From: Propionispora vibrioides
Lineage (GTDB): Bacteria > Bacillota > Negativicutes > Propionisporales > Propionisporaceae
Direction of reading: 5' to 3'
DNA length: 64,000 nucleotides
Assembly: GCF_900110485.1 (NCBI RefSeq)
Contig: NZ_FODY01000002.1
Location: 1-64,000 of the forward strand
Shown here: positions 8,820 to 17,170 of the stretch, in pieces
Layout: the number at the start of each line of letters is the position of its first letter
Position numbering within the stretch: the first letter of the stretch is position 1
Translations under genes and position numbers: made by a program
The notes under the pieces: generated by a model
What the model was told of the DNA's origin: nothing
Databases searched by the model: none
Seen by the model: only the letters and a program-made list of their open reading frames with translations

Positions 8820-9812
8820 TTATTCATTGCTTACAAGATTCTTTTTTGCTTCCTTACGAATAATGACAATCCGTTGCAATACGATAAAAACAAACAACAG
8901 ACAAGCAACCGCGATCTTAGTCCACCATGAACTGAGCGTCCCCTCAAACATAATCAATGTCTGGATGATTCCCTGAATTAATACCCCAAATAAGGTCCCG
9001 CTCAAAAAACCCACACCACCGGTAAGCGGTGTGCCGCCAATGACCGCCGAGGCAATAGCATCCATTTCCAGACCCACACAATGCAGGCCATAACCGCTCA
9101 GCATATAGAAGCTGAATACCACACCGGCCAGAGCCGAGCAAAAACCATTCAGCGTATAGACCAGAATTTTGGTTTTTGCTACCGGCAAGCCCATCAGCAG
9201 GGCGGAATGTTCACCACCGCCGATAGCATACACCGTCCGGCCGAACTTAGTGAAATTCGCCAGATATAAAGCAGCCAGCAAGGTGACCAAAGCGATGACC
9301 ACACTTAACGAAATGAAGGTATCAAATGGCAGCGGAATGCGGTACTGGGACATCAGCTGATAAAAGGGATCGCTAATCGTAATTGTTTCGGTGCTGATGA
9401 TATAACACAGGCCGCGCGCAAAAAACATACCGGCCAGCGTTACAATAAACGGCTGGATGCGAAAGAAGTGGATGATGCTGCCCATTGTAACACCGAACAG
9501 CGCTCCCATGGCCAGCATCAGCGGAATGACGAGCCACGGACTAACCTGCCTGATTTCCACCAGATAGGCCGACAGCATGCAGACCAAGGCAATGACGGCG
9601 CCCACCGAAATGTCAATGCCGCCACTGATCAGTACGAAGGTCATACCGATAGCGGTGATAATCAGAAAAGAATTATCGATGAATAAGTTAAGAAATACCT
9701 GCAGCGAGAAAAAGCCCCGATAGGTCACCGAACCGGCCGTAAACAATAAAATAAACAGCAACGTTGTGATCAGGGGAGTTATGTATTTATTGTTTAAGTG
9801 CAGCTTTTTCAT
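8820..9812 (-). CDS. yjfF: Sugar ABC transporter permease (YjfF type)
   Basis: A 330-residue, highly hydrophobic protein of the RbsC/BPD_transp_2 permease family with about 8-10 membrane helices. It contains the family signatures GMTFVLISGGIDISVGAV (about 57-74) and GLEMDAIASAVIGGTPLTGG (EAA-like loop). The start at 9812 has AGGAGGGG upstream; the gene overlaps the end of ytfT by 26 bases. Two different permeases plus one double ATPase plus one binding protein is the arrangement of the E. coli galactofuranose transporter YtfQRT-YjfF. Substrate inferred only from that resemblance. Confidence 0.85.
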   Translation of the reverse strand: MKKLHLNNKYITPLITTLLFILLFTAGSVTYRGFFSLQVFLNLFIDNSFLIITAIGMTFVLISGGIDISVGAVIALVCMLSAYLVEIRQVSPWLVIPLMLAMGALFGVTMGSIIHFFRIQPFIVTLAGMFFARGLCYIISTETITISDPFYQLMSQYRIPLPFDTFISLSVVIALVTLLAALYLANFTKFGRTVYAIGGGEHSALLMGLPVAKTKILVYTLNGFCSALAGVVFSFYMLSGYGLHCVGLEMDAIASAVIGGTPLTGGVGFLSGTLFGVLIQGIIQTLIMFEGTLSSWWTKIAVACLLFVFIVLQRIVIIRKEAKKNLVSNE

Positions 9813-10866
9813 GCACAACCCCTCCTGTTTTATTCAATTTTCCAAACACGATGGTTTGAAACGCTTCCGATTGTATGAGGCAGATGATAATAACAACCAA
9901 GGATTTCACCACCAGTGTAACCTCCGGCGGAACACCGATCGCGTAAATAGTTGTGGTAATACTTTGAATAACCAGGGCGCCAATTACACTGCCCCAAATC
10001 GAAAACCGGCCGCCATTTAGTGAATTACCCCCTAAGGCTACGGCCAAAATCGCATCCATTTCAATAAATAATCCGGCATTATTACTGTCGGCGCACTTCA
10101 CGTTGGAACTGATTATCATACCGGCGATGCCGGCACATAAGCCGCAGAACACGTACACGGCGAAAATGATATTTTTTACCTGCAGCCCGGAAAATCGGCT
10201 GGCAGTTGGATTAATCCCCACAGCGGCAATAAACAGACCCAGGGCAGTTTTGCGCACCGCATACATAGCTAACCCCAGTACGGCGGCCACAATCCAAATC
10301 GAAAAGGGTAACCCCAGCAAGTAACCGCCGCCGATATAGTGAAATGGTTTATAATAAATGGTAATAATTTGTCCTTCGGTTAACAGCTGCGCCATCCCCC
10401 GGCCGGCCACCAGCAAAATCAAGGTTGCCACAATGGGCTGGATGCCAAGTCTGGCCACCATCAGACCGTTCCAGGCCCCCAGCAGCAATGCCGTCAGCAG
10501 GGTGAGACCGATAGCCAGCGGAAAGGGCACCAAGGTCACATATTGCTGTACACCGTCGACAAACACCAGTTTCCCGCCAATTAAGGTGGCAGCAACCGCC
10601 CCGGCGATGGCAATCACCGATCCAACCGATATATCAATACCCTTGGTGGCAATGACCAGCGTCATCCCAATAGCTAACAGCATGAGTGGCGCCGCCCGGT
10701 TAAGAATATCGATCAAGCTGCCAAATAAATGGCCATCCTTGATTTCCAGCCTTAGAAAACCGGGTGTGAAGAAAAAGTTAAAAAGGAGCACAAACCCCAG
10801 GGCAACCAGCGGCCAAAAAAGCTGAGATTTTGAGACCTTCCCATACAATGTGTTTATTTTATCCAT
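9787..10866 (-). CDS. ytfT: Sugar ABC transporter permease (YtfT type)
   Basis: A 359-residue membrane protein of the RbsC family, with GMTLVIATKGIDISVGSVIA (about 82-101) and FIEMDAILAVALGGNSLNGG. It would form a heterodimeric channel with the YjfF-type permease. Its ATG overlaps the ytfR stop codon (ATGGATAA, 8 bases), indicating translational coupling. The substrate class is a pentose or galactofuranose-like sugar by family. Confidence 0.85.
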   Translation of the reverse strand: MDKINTLYGKVSKSQLFWPLVALGFVLLFNFFFTPGFLRLEIKDGHLFGSLIDILNRAAPLMLLAIGMTLVIATKGIDISVGSVIAIAGAVAATLIGGKLVFVDGVQQYVTLVPFPLAIGLTLLTALLLGAWNGLMVARLGIQPIVATLILLVAGRGMAQLLTEGQIITIYYKPFHYIGGGYLLGLPFSIWIVAAVLGLAMYAVRKTALGLFIAAVGINPTASRFSGLQVKNIIFAVYVFCGLCAGIAGMIISSNVKCADSNNAGLFIEMDAILAVALGGNSLNGGRFSIWGSVIGALVIQSITTTIYAIGVPPEVTLVVKSLVVIIICLIQSEAFQTIVFGKLNKTGGVVHEKAALKQ

Positions 10867-12373
10867 ATGATTGCACCCCTGCTATGGTCTGCATAACCAT
10901 GCTTTCCGTCAGTTCATCGCCGGCCAGTTCCGCAATTTTCAACCGGTCCCGAAAGACCGCCATACGATGGCAGCAGCGCAGCATTTCATCCAACTCGGAA
11001 GAAATAAACAAGACCGCCATTCCCTCACCGGCCAGCTTGACAATCAGCTTTTGAATTTCCGTCTTGGTACCGACATCGATACCACGGGTAGGCTCATCCA
11101 AAATTAACAGCCGCGGTTCGGTCAACAGCCAGCGAGCCAGCAGTACTTTCTGCTGATTGCCACCGCTTAAGTTTTTGATCAATTGCTGACTGCCCGGTGT
11201 GCTGATATTTAGCAATTTTATATATTTATCGACTATCTGCTCCTGCTGCTGGCGGGTAAGATATCGGTGCCAGCCCCGTTTGGCCTGCAGGGCAAGAATC
11301 ATATTTTCTCTCACTGTCAAGGCATCAATGATACCCTCCTGCTTGCGGTCTTCCGGGCAAAAACCAAACCCGTACTGTACGGCATCCCTTGACGATGCCA
11401 GCGTGACAGGAATGTTATCAATGTATAATTCACCACTGTCCGCCCGGTCAATGCCAAACAGCACCCGGGCAGTCTCCGTGCGGCCGGACCCCAACAATCC
11501 GGCCAGCCCCAATACTTCACCGCTGTGGACATCCAGATCGAAGGGATGAATTTTCCCTTTACAACCCCGTTGCCGGACTTTGACAAAAGCGTCCTGCCTC
11601 GCCTCGTTTGCCGCTTTCGGCGCTACCTGCCCCAGGGTATCAAATTCTTTGCCAATCATCTTGGCTACCAACTGCACCCGTGGCAACGCTTCCGTTTCAA
11701 ATTCCCCCACCAGTTGACCATTGCGCAGTACAGTGATCCGGTCGGTAATTTCATATACCTGATCTAAAAAATGAGTAACAAAAATAATGCCCATACCAGT
11801 CTTTTTTAAATTGCGCATCACTTCAAACAGCTTTGCAACCTCCTGAGCGTCCAGACTCGAGGTAGGTTCATCCAGAATCAGAACCTGCGCCGAAATGTCA
11901 AGCGCCCGGGCAATGGCAACCATCTGCTGAATAGCCACCGAATAGCGGTCAAGCGTCTGGATGACATCAATGGAAAGGTTCAGCTTTGCCAGCAGTAATT
12001 CCGCCCGTTCCCTGACTGTATCCCAGTCAATCCGACCGAATTTCATCGGTTCCCGGCCGATAAATATGTTTTCTGCCACCGATAGGTTGGGGCAGAGATT
12101 GACCTCCTGATAGACCGTACTGATGCCCAATTGCTGGGCATGCAGCGGATTGCGGGCCAGTATGCGGGAACCGCCAAGCATGATCTCGCCGGCATCCAGA
12201 CTTTCCACACCGGTCAGCACTTTAATCAGGGTTGATTTGCCGGCACCGTTTTCCCCCATCAGCGCATGTATTTCACCGGCATTCAGCGTAAAGTCAACGC
12301 CGGCCAGCGCTTTTACGCCGGGGAAGGTCTTGCCTATGCCACGCATGGTTAATAAGGGCTTTGCCTCATGCAT
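10859..12373 (-). CDS. ytfR: Sugar ABC transporter ATPase with two nucleotide-binding domains (YtfR type)
   Basis: A 504-residue tandem ATPase of the RbsA/MglA/YtfR family. The first domain has Walker A GENGAGKST and DEPTSSLD. The second has the degenerate P-loop-like GLLGSGRTETARVLFG, typical for this family, plus LSGGNQQKVLLARWL and DEPTRGIDVGTK. It energises import through the YtfT/YjfF pair. The start at 12373 follows AAGGAGA. A strong hairpin separates it from ytfQ. Confidence 0.92.
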   Translation of the reverse strand: MHEAKPLLTMRGIGKTFPGVKALAGVDFTLNAGEIHALMGENGAGKSTLIKVLTGVESLDAGEIMLGGSRILARNPLHAQQLGISTVYQEVNLCPNLSVAENIFIGREPMKFGRIDWDTVRERAELLLAKLNLSIDVIQTLDRYSVAIQQMVAIARALDISAQVLILDEPTSSLDAQEVAKLFEVMRNLKKTGMGIIFVTHFLDQVYEITDRITVLRNGQLVGEFETEALPRVQLVAKMIGKEFDTLGQVAPKAANEARQDAFVKVRQRGCKGKIHPFDLDVHSGEVLGLAGLLGSGRTETARVLFGIDRADSGELYIDNIPVTLASSRDAVQYGFGFCPEDRKQEGIIDALTVRENMILALQAKRGWHRYLTRQQQEQIVDKYIKLLNISTPGSQQLIKNLSGGNQQKVLLARWLLTEPRLLILDEPTRGIDVGTKTEIQKLIVKLAGEGMAVLFISSELDEMLRCCHRMAVFRDRLKIAELAGDELTESMVMQTIAGVQSYG

Positions 12374-12396
12374 ACATAATGTCTCCTTAATAAAAA

Positions 12397-12465
12397 ATCA
12401 CTCCTCCGGGAAACTGCCGGTCCGGCAGTCTCCCGATATTTCCGTATGCGCGGAACCGGAGTGAT
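12397..12465 (-). terminator. Intercistronic terminator-like hairpin between ytfQ and ytfR
   Basis: Nested inverted repeats: ATCACTCC/GGAGTGAT as the outer arms and ACTGCCGG/CCGGCAGT with GGGA/TCCC inside. On the minus strand the structure is followed by TTTTTTATT, then the ytfR ribosome-binding site. It should act as a partial terminator or 3'-end stabiliser that favours binding-protein over ATPase expression, as is common in ABC operons. Confidence 0.8.
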
Positions 12466-12474
12466 CTTTACCTA

Positions 12475-13452
12475 TTAATATTTGCGGGTCGGCAATACTT
12501 CTTTTGCCGTATCAGCCCGGAAGATACCCTCTTCGGTTTTTATCCAGCGTTCTACTTTTTCGCCGGCAGCCAGTTTTTTCGCTGCGTCAAACAGTTGCGG
12601 TCCCAGCAGCGGGTTGCATTCCACCGTTACATTGGCTTTGCCTGCCGCCATAGCTTCAAAGATGCCTTTGACGCCGTCGATCGATACCACTTTAATGTCC
12701 ACGCCCGGTTTCAGGCCATATTCTTCAATAGCCTGAATAGCGCCAATGGCCATGTCGTCATTATGGGCATATACGGCCTGAATGTTCTTGCCGTCAGATT
12801 TGAGGAAAGCTTCCATAACTTCTTTGCCTTTAGCCCGGGTAAAATCACCGGACTGGGATTTAATAATCTTCATGTCCGGGAAGGCTTGCAGTCCTTCTTC
12901 AAAGCCTTTTTTCCGGTCGTTGGCAGCCGAAGCGCCGACCGTTCCCTGCAGTTCCACAATATTACCCTTATTATTCAGAAGTTTGGCCATTTCCGCTGCA
13001 GCATTTTTACCTTCCTGAATAAAGTCGGAACCAATAAAGGTTGTATAGAGAGATTCATCTACTTTGGCGCCGCGGTCCACTAAAATAATTGGAATTTTAG
13101 CATCCTTTGCTTCCTTGAACACTGTTTCCCAGCCTGACTCTACTACCGGCGCCAGGGCGATGACATCAACCTTCTGAGCAATAAACGAACGGATCGCCTT
13201 TATCTGATTTTCCTGCTTTTGCTGTGCATCGGAAAACTTCAGATCGACCCCCAGCTTTTCAGCCGTTTCTTTGATCGAATTGGTTTCTGCCGTCCGCCAT
13301 TCGCTTTCCGCCCCGATTTGGGCAAAGCCGACCACCAGTTTTTTGTCCTTAGCCGGCTGATTGGTCGCACTCGGTTGTGAACCACAGGCGGCCAGACTTA
13401 GCCCCAGCAGCACCATGCTGACCAGCGCCACTCCTTTTTTCCAGGTAAACAT
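12475..13452 (-). CDS. ytfQ: Sugar-binding lipoprotein of the ABC transporter (YtfQ type)
   Basis: A 325-residue type-I periplasmic binding protein. The signal peptide ends in the lipobox LSLAACGSQ, so it is membrane-anchored. Signature stretches are VVGFAQIGAESEWRTAETNS, FIAQKVDVIALAPVV, IILVDRGAK and YAHNDDMAIGAIQAIEEYGL, all characteristic of YtfQ-like galactofuranose-binding proteins. Start: ATG with GGAGGGG upstream. The second half of the protein at 14076-15962 is a close relative, so transporter and sensor probably see the same or similar sugar. Confidence 0.9.
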   Translation of the reverse strand: MFTWKKGVALVSMVLLGLSLAACGSQPSATNQPAKDKKLVVGFAQIGAESEWRTAETNSIKETAEKLGVDLKFSDAQQKQENQIKAIRSFIAQKVDVIALAPVVESGWETVFKEAKDAKIPIILVDRGAKVDESLYTTFIGSDFIQEGKNAAAEMAKLLNNKGNIVELQGTVGASAANDRKKGFEEGLQAFPDMKIIKSQSGDFTRAKGKEVMEAFLKSDGKNIQAVYAHNDDMAIGAIQAIEEYGLKPGVDIKVVSIDGVKGIFEAMAAGKANVTVECNPLLGPQLFDAAKKLAAGEKVERWIKTEEGIFRADTAKEVLPTRKY

Positions 13453-13620
13453 ACGATATAACCCCTCCCTTGTGACTTGTCTTGCTTTTATTATAGAAAA
13501 GAGATGGGTTGCTGTATTTAGAATAATCAGTCATTTTGTATGTTTTTTTGCACAAACTAACTGTCTCAATAAAAAACTCCTGCTGAGCGGCAGCGGTTTA
13601 CTTGATAAAAAGAAAAAGAA

Positions 13621-14006
13621 GCTGTTGCAAAATGATTTTGCTTATTTAAACAGCCCGTATGTATGGAGAAATAGCTTGTCGTCCCTTTGTCATTGCCACA
13701 AAGGGACCCAAAAGTCTAGGCCTGTCCTCCAAAAAACTTAAGAAAAGACTTGGCTTGTGTCGAGTCCCTAAAGAGAAGACACAAGCCTTAGTCGTTCTTA
13801 CTTATGATCAGAAAATCTATTCTGATCATGTGAAAAATTGCCGGCTTACTAAAATCCGTAAACTCGCTTCGCTCAAACAAATACCCAAAGGGCACAGCGC
13901 GGATTTCTTAACGTAAGCCGGCAATTTTTCATCCTGCGGAACGTAGTTTTCCGGAAAAGGCCAAACAGGGAACTAAACAAGGCTATTACACTTTTAGTGC
14001 AACAGC
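13621..14006. repeat. Highly structured repeat element, type C (about 390 bp)
   Basis: Ends GCTGTTGCA (13621) and TGCAACAGC (ending 14006) form a terminal inverted repeat. Inside are four hairpins: GTCCCTTTGT/ACAAAGGGAC (13681-13707), GGCTTGTGTC/GACACAAGCC (13752-13787), ATGATCAGAA/TTCTGATCAT (13804-13829) and an 18-base arm pair starting GAAAAATTGCCGGC (13832-13849 with 13913-13930). Short frames across it are not believable genes. It separates the ytfQ operon from the sensor genes. Confidence 0.7.
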
Positions 14007-14075
14007 CCCTTTGCCATAAACAGAAGACCAGCCAACTATAGAACGAATCAACGTAAGGCTGCCAATGCCTTCATC

Positions 14076-15962
14076 CTAGTAACGGCGGCTGCTGTATTCC
14101 TGGGCAGCCAGTTCAGACGGGAATACTTCTTCGGAAGTAATAATCCGGATGGGCAGTTGCCGCCCGGCCATATGCCATTTTACCGCCTGCATAAGCTGCG
14201 GCCCTAACAGCGGCGTACATTCAACCGCACAGTTCAGTTTTCCCTCCAGCATGGCCTTAAAGGCGGCTCTGGTAGCGTCGATCGACACAACCAGAATATC
14301 CCGGCCCGGCTTTAAACCAAATTCTTCAATCGCTTGAATAGCGCCTAAAGCCATATCGTCATTATGAGCATAGACCACCTGGATATCACCGCCATAGATT
14401 GCCAAAGCCGCCTGCATAGCCTCTTTTCCCTGCACCTCGGTAAAATCACCGCTTGCCGAATAAAGCACCTTAAAGGCCGGATGATCTTTACTAATCTCGT
14501 CAAAGCCTTTCTTCCGGTCAATGGCCGGTGCCGACCCGATCGTGCCCTCCAACTCCACAATATTTACCGTCGGCCAGCCCTTAGTCTTTGCCGCCAGCCA
14601 ACGGGCCGCCCGCCTGCCCTCTTCCACAAAATCACCACCGATAAACGTGGTGTATAGCGAAGGGTCCACCCCTTCCACCGCCCGGTCCGATAAGATGACA
14701 GGAATGCCAGCTGCCTTAGCCTCTTTTAAGATGCCCTCCCAACCGGTGGCAACCACCGGAGCAAAGGCAATCACGTCCACTTTCTGTTCAATGAACGAAC
14801 GGATGGTTTCTATTTGTTTTTCCTGACGCTGATCAGCCTCGACAAACAGCAGTTCAATCCCTTCATCCTTGGCCGCCTGCTTTATCGATTCCGAATTGGC
14901 AATACGCCAGCCGCTCTCGGCGCCTACCTGGGAAAATCCGACCACAATCCTGCCGCCAGTCCGGCTTACATTTCCTTGCCGGCCTTCCCTGGCCTGCAGA
15001 TATTCCGGTATCGTCTCCCGGGTCATCTTGTTGCTGCGCAGAATAATCTTCTTGGGAATGCCCCGTTCATGATTTAAAATAGCAATGGCGTATTGCACGG
15101 CTTCCCGGCCACCGGTAGGACAGGTAAACGTTCCTTCCAAAATCCCCTCCTCCACCAGCTTCAACCCACCGGTCGGTCCGGCAAATCCGTCAATGCCAAC
15201 CACCTTGACATCCTTTCGTCCCAGCTTCCGGGTTGCCCGGTAGGCCCCTAACGCCATATAGTCGTTTTGAGCGAAAATCACGTCAATCCGGGGATAACGG
15301 GGAATCAACTCGGCCAGCTTATCTTCGGCCTTATCTCGCTGCCAGTCGGCAATAATGGTGTCCAGAATATTGATGTGTCCTGTACTGCCAACCACTTCCC
15401 GGAAGCCCTCACTCCGGTCCCGTACCGGCGGTGAACCGGACAGTCCCTGAATCTCAATGACGTTGCCGCCTTGCTTTTGCAGCAACTCAGCGACCAACTT
15501 GCCTGCATCCCGTCCGATCAGAACATTATCGGGCCCAATGTACAGGGTATAGTCATATCCCTCCACCGCCCGGTCCAATACAATAACCGGGATTTTTTTA
15601 TAGGCTTCGGCTACAATCGGTGTCAGCGCCGCCGAATCATTGGGCGATATGATCAATAAGTCGATCCCCTGGGCTAACAGCTCCTCCACATCCTTAATTT
15701 GTTTGTTGCTGCTCTGCACAGCATCGGTAAAGATCAGGCGCAAATCTTTATGGTTTACAGCTTCGTCCTTGATTTCCTCATTCATCAGAATCCGCCAGGG
15801 CTCAATCAGGTTTGCCTGCGACACGCCAATCAAATATTTTACTTTATCCCCGCCCGCCACCTGGTCCGCCCCATCCCGGCAGCCGGCCGGCAATAAGGAA
15901 AGCAGCAGAATCATAAGCACAGCAATCGCTGTTATCCTGTTATTTTTCCCATGCCTGTTCAC
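14076..15962 (-). CDS. Lipoprotein with two tandem type-I sugar-binding domains
   Basis: A 628-residue protein. The signal peptide ends in a lipobox (LLPAGCRDG, Cys at about 28). Domain 1 (about 40-325) has YLIGVSQANLIEPWRILMN, LLIISPNDSAALTPIV, VIVLDRAVEG and FAQNDYMALGAYRA, like ribose-type binding proteins. Domain 2 (about 340-620) has VVGFSQVGAESGWRIANSES and YAHNDDMALGAIQAIEEFGL and closely matches the YtfQ protein encoded nearby. The GTG start overlaps the response-regulator stop (GTGA), and the gene follows a sensor kinase and regulator, so it is probably the ligand-sensing partner of that pair, as XylFII is for LytS. Fusion of two domains is unusual. Confidence 0.85.
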   Translation of the reverse strand: MNRHGKNNRITAIAVLMILLLSLLPAGCRDGADQVAGGDKVKYLIGVSQANLIEPWRILMNEEIKDEAVNHKDLRLIFTDAVQSSNKQIKDVEELLAQGIDLLIISPNDSAALTPIVAEAYKKIPVIVLDRAVEGYDYTLYIGPDNVLIGRDAGKLVAELLQKQGGNVIEIQGLSGSPPVRDRSEGFREVVGSTGHINILDTIIADWQRDKAEDKLAELIPRYPRIDVIFAQNDYMALGAYRATRKLGRKDVKVVGIDGFAGPTGGLKLVEEGILEGTFTCPTGGREAVQYAIAILNHERGIPKKIILRSNKMTRETIPEYLQAREGRQGNVSRTGGRIVVGFSQVGAESGWRIANSESIKQAAKDEGIELLFVEADQRQEKQIETIRSFIEQKVDVIAFAPVVATGWEGILKEAKAAGIPVILSDRAVEGVDPSLYTTFIGGDFVEEGRRAARWLAAKTKGWPTVNIVELEGTIGSAPAIDRKKGFDEISKDHPAFKVLYSASGDFTEVQGKEAMQAALAIYGGDIQVVYAHNDDMALGAIQAIEEFGLKPGRDILVVSIDATRAAFKAMLEGKLNCAVECTPLLGPQLMQAVKWHMAGRQLPIRIITSEEVFPSELAAQEYSSRRY

Positions 15963-17170
15963 GCATGAATCCCTCTTTTCCGGTATTCCGCCGGTGACAC
16001 CCCCAGCACCTTTTTAAAGGCCGTGCTAAAATAATGCTGATTGGAATATCCCACCAGTTCTGCTACTTCATACAGCTTGACCGCCGGATCGTTCATCAGT
16101 TGAATGGCCTTTTGCACCCTTACACCGGTCAGATAATCAATAAAGGATATGCCGGTCTCCTGCTTTAGCAACCGGCTTAAATAGGCCGGACTGATCTGGA
16201 CGGCTTTGGCCACATCCTGAAGCGACAAATCTTCTTTATAATAATAGGTGTCGATAAACTTTTGAGAAATCAGCACCACCGGCGTGCAATTGAGCCGTTT
16301 GTTCAGTTCGGCCGTAAGGCGTTGGTATACGGCAGCAACGCTTTCCCCCCAATCGGTCAGCGGTTGCTGACAAACAACGACCAGTTGATTTAAACTCCTT
16401 TCCAGCGTTTGCTGCACCTGTTCACTCCACTGATACCACTCGGCCAGTCCCGTCAGCGGACAGATCGCCACTATCGCATCGCGGCCATCGCGGAAAATCA
16501 TTTTGTCCCTGTCAGCCGGCCACAAATCCATTAAGACATTCTGAACGGCAAACAGCAGCATCTCCTTATCCCAGGCGCGCGGCAATGCTTCTCGCTGGCA
16601 GGCTCCCACCACCTTCAGCAGCAACATGCCCGCCTGCTCCGGCAGCACGATTTCCAGAAAATCCAGTTGCTCGGCCAATTGACCGGACGGCAGTTTACCT
16701 TGCACCCAGTCATTATAAAACCGTTCCCGGAGCAATGGCAGGTTCTTCTGGGTTTCCCGGCTGGCCCAATTCAGATACTTATGCTGCGACCTTGACCGGC
16801 TGGCTTCCTGCCCGGCCTGCTCCAAAACAGCGATCAGCTGGTCCTTGGCAACGGGTTTCAGCAAATAGTCGAATACCCGAAGCTTCAAGGCCTGCTGAGC
16901 GTAAGAAAATTCATCATGGCCGGTAATGACAATCACTACACAATCGACCGCCACGGCTTTCAACTGTTCGATAAATTGCAGACCGTTCACAAAAGGCATG
17001 CAGATATCGACCAGAACGATATCCGGCCGAAGGAGCCGGGCCTGCTCCAGGGCCATTTCGCCGTCCTCGGCCTCACCAGCCACCTCCATCCCCATTCCCG
17101 GCCAGTCTACCAGGTTTCTAAGCCCTCGGCGAATTTTAGGCTCATCATCGGCGATTAAGACTTTCCACAT
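15959..17170 (-). CDS. AraC-type response regulator (YesN family)
   Basis: A 403-residue protein with an N-terminal receiver domain (WKVLIADDEPKIRRGL; phospho-acceptor Asp in DIVLVDICMPFVNG, about residue 55; lysine in YLLKPVAKDQ), a variable middle region, and a C-terminal AraC helix-turn-helix pair (about 300-400; LQDVAKAVQISPAYLSRLLK and AELVGYSNQHYFSTAFKK). Overlaps the kinase gene by 16 bases and the lipoprotein gene by 4. Likely activates the sugar transporter operon downstream in response to the kinase. Confidence 0.93.
   Translation of the reverse strand: MWKVLIADDEPKIRRGLRNLVDWPGMGMEVAGEAEDGEMALEQARLLRPDIVLVDICMPFVNGLQFIEQLKAVAVDCVVIVITGHDEFSYAQQALKLRVFDYLLKPVAKDQLIAVLEQAGQEASRSRSQHKYLNWASRETQKNLPLLRERFYNDWVQGKLPSGQLAEQLDFLEIVLPEQAGMLLLKVVGACQREALPRAWDKEMLLFAVQNVLMDLWPADRDKMIFRDGRDAIVAICPLTGLAEWYQWSEQVQQTLERSLNQLVVVCQQPLTDWGESVAAVYQRLTAELNKRLNCTPVVLISQKFIDTYYYKEDLSLQDVAKAVQISPAYLSRLLKQETGISFIDYLTGVRVQKAIQLMNDPAVKLYEVAELVGYSNQHYFSTAFKKVLGVSPAEYRKRGIHA

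Noticed and set aside
13361..13916. Two open frames of 126 and 85 codons between ytfQ and the lipoprotein gene
   Set aside because: They lie across the structured type-C element and the ytfQ upstream region, have no ribosome-binding site or family features, and their codons are set by inverted repeats.
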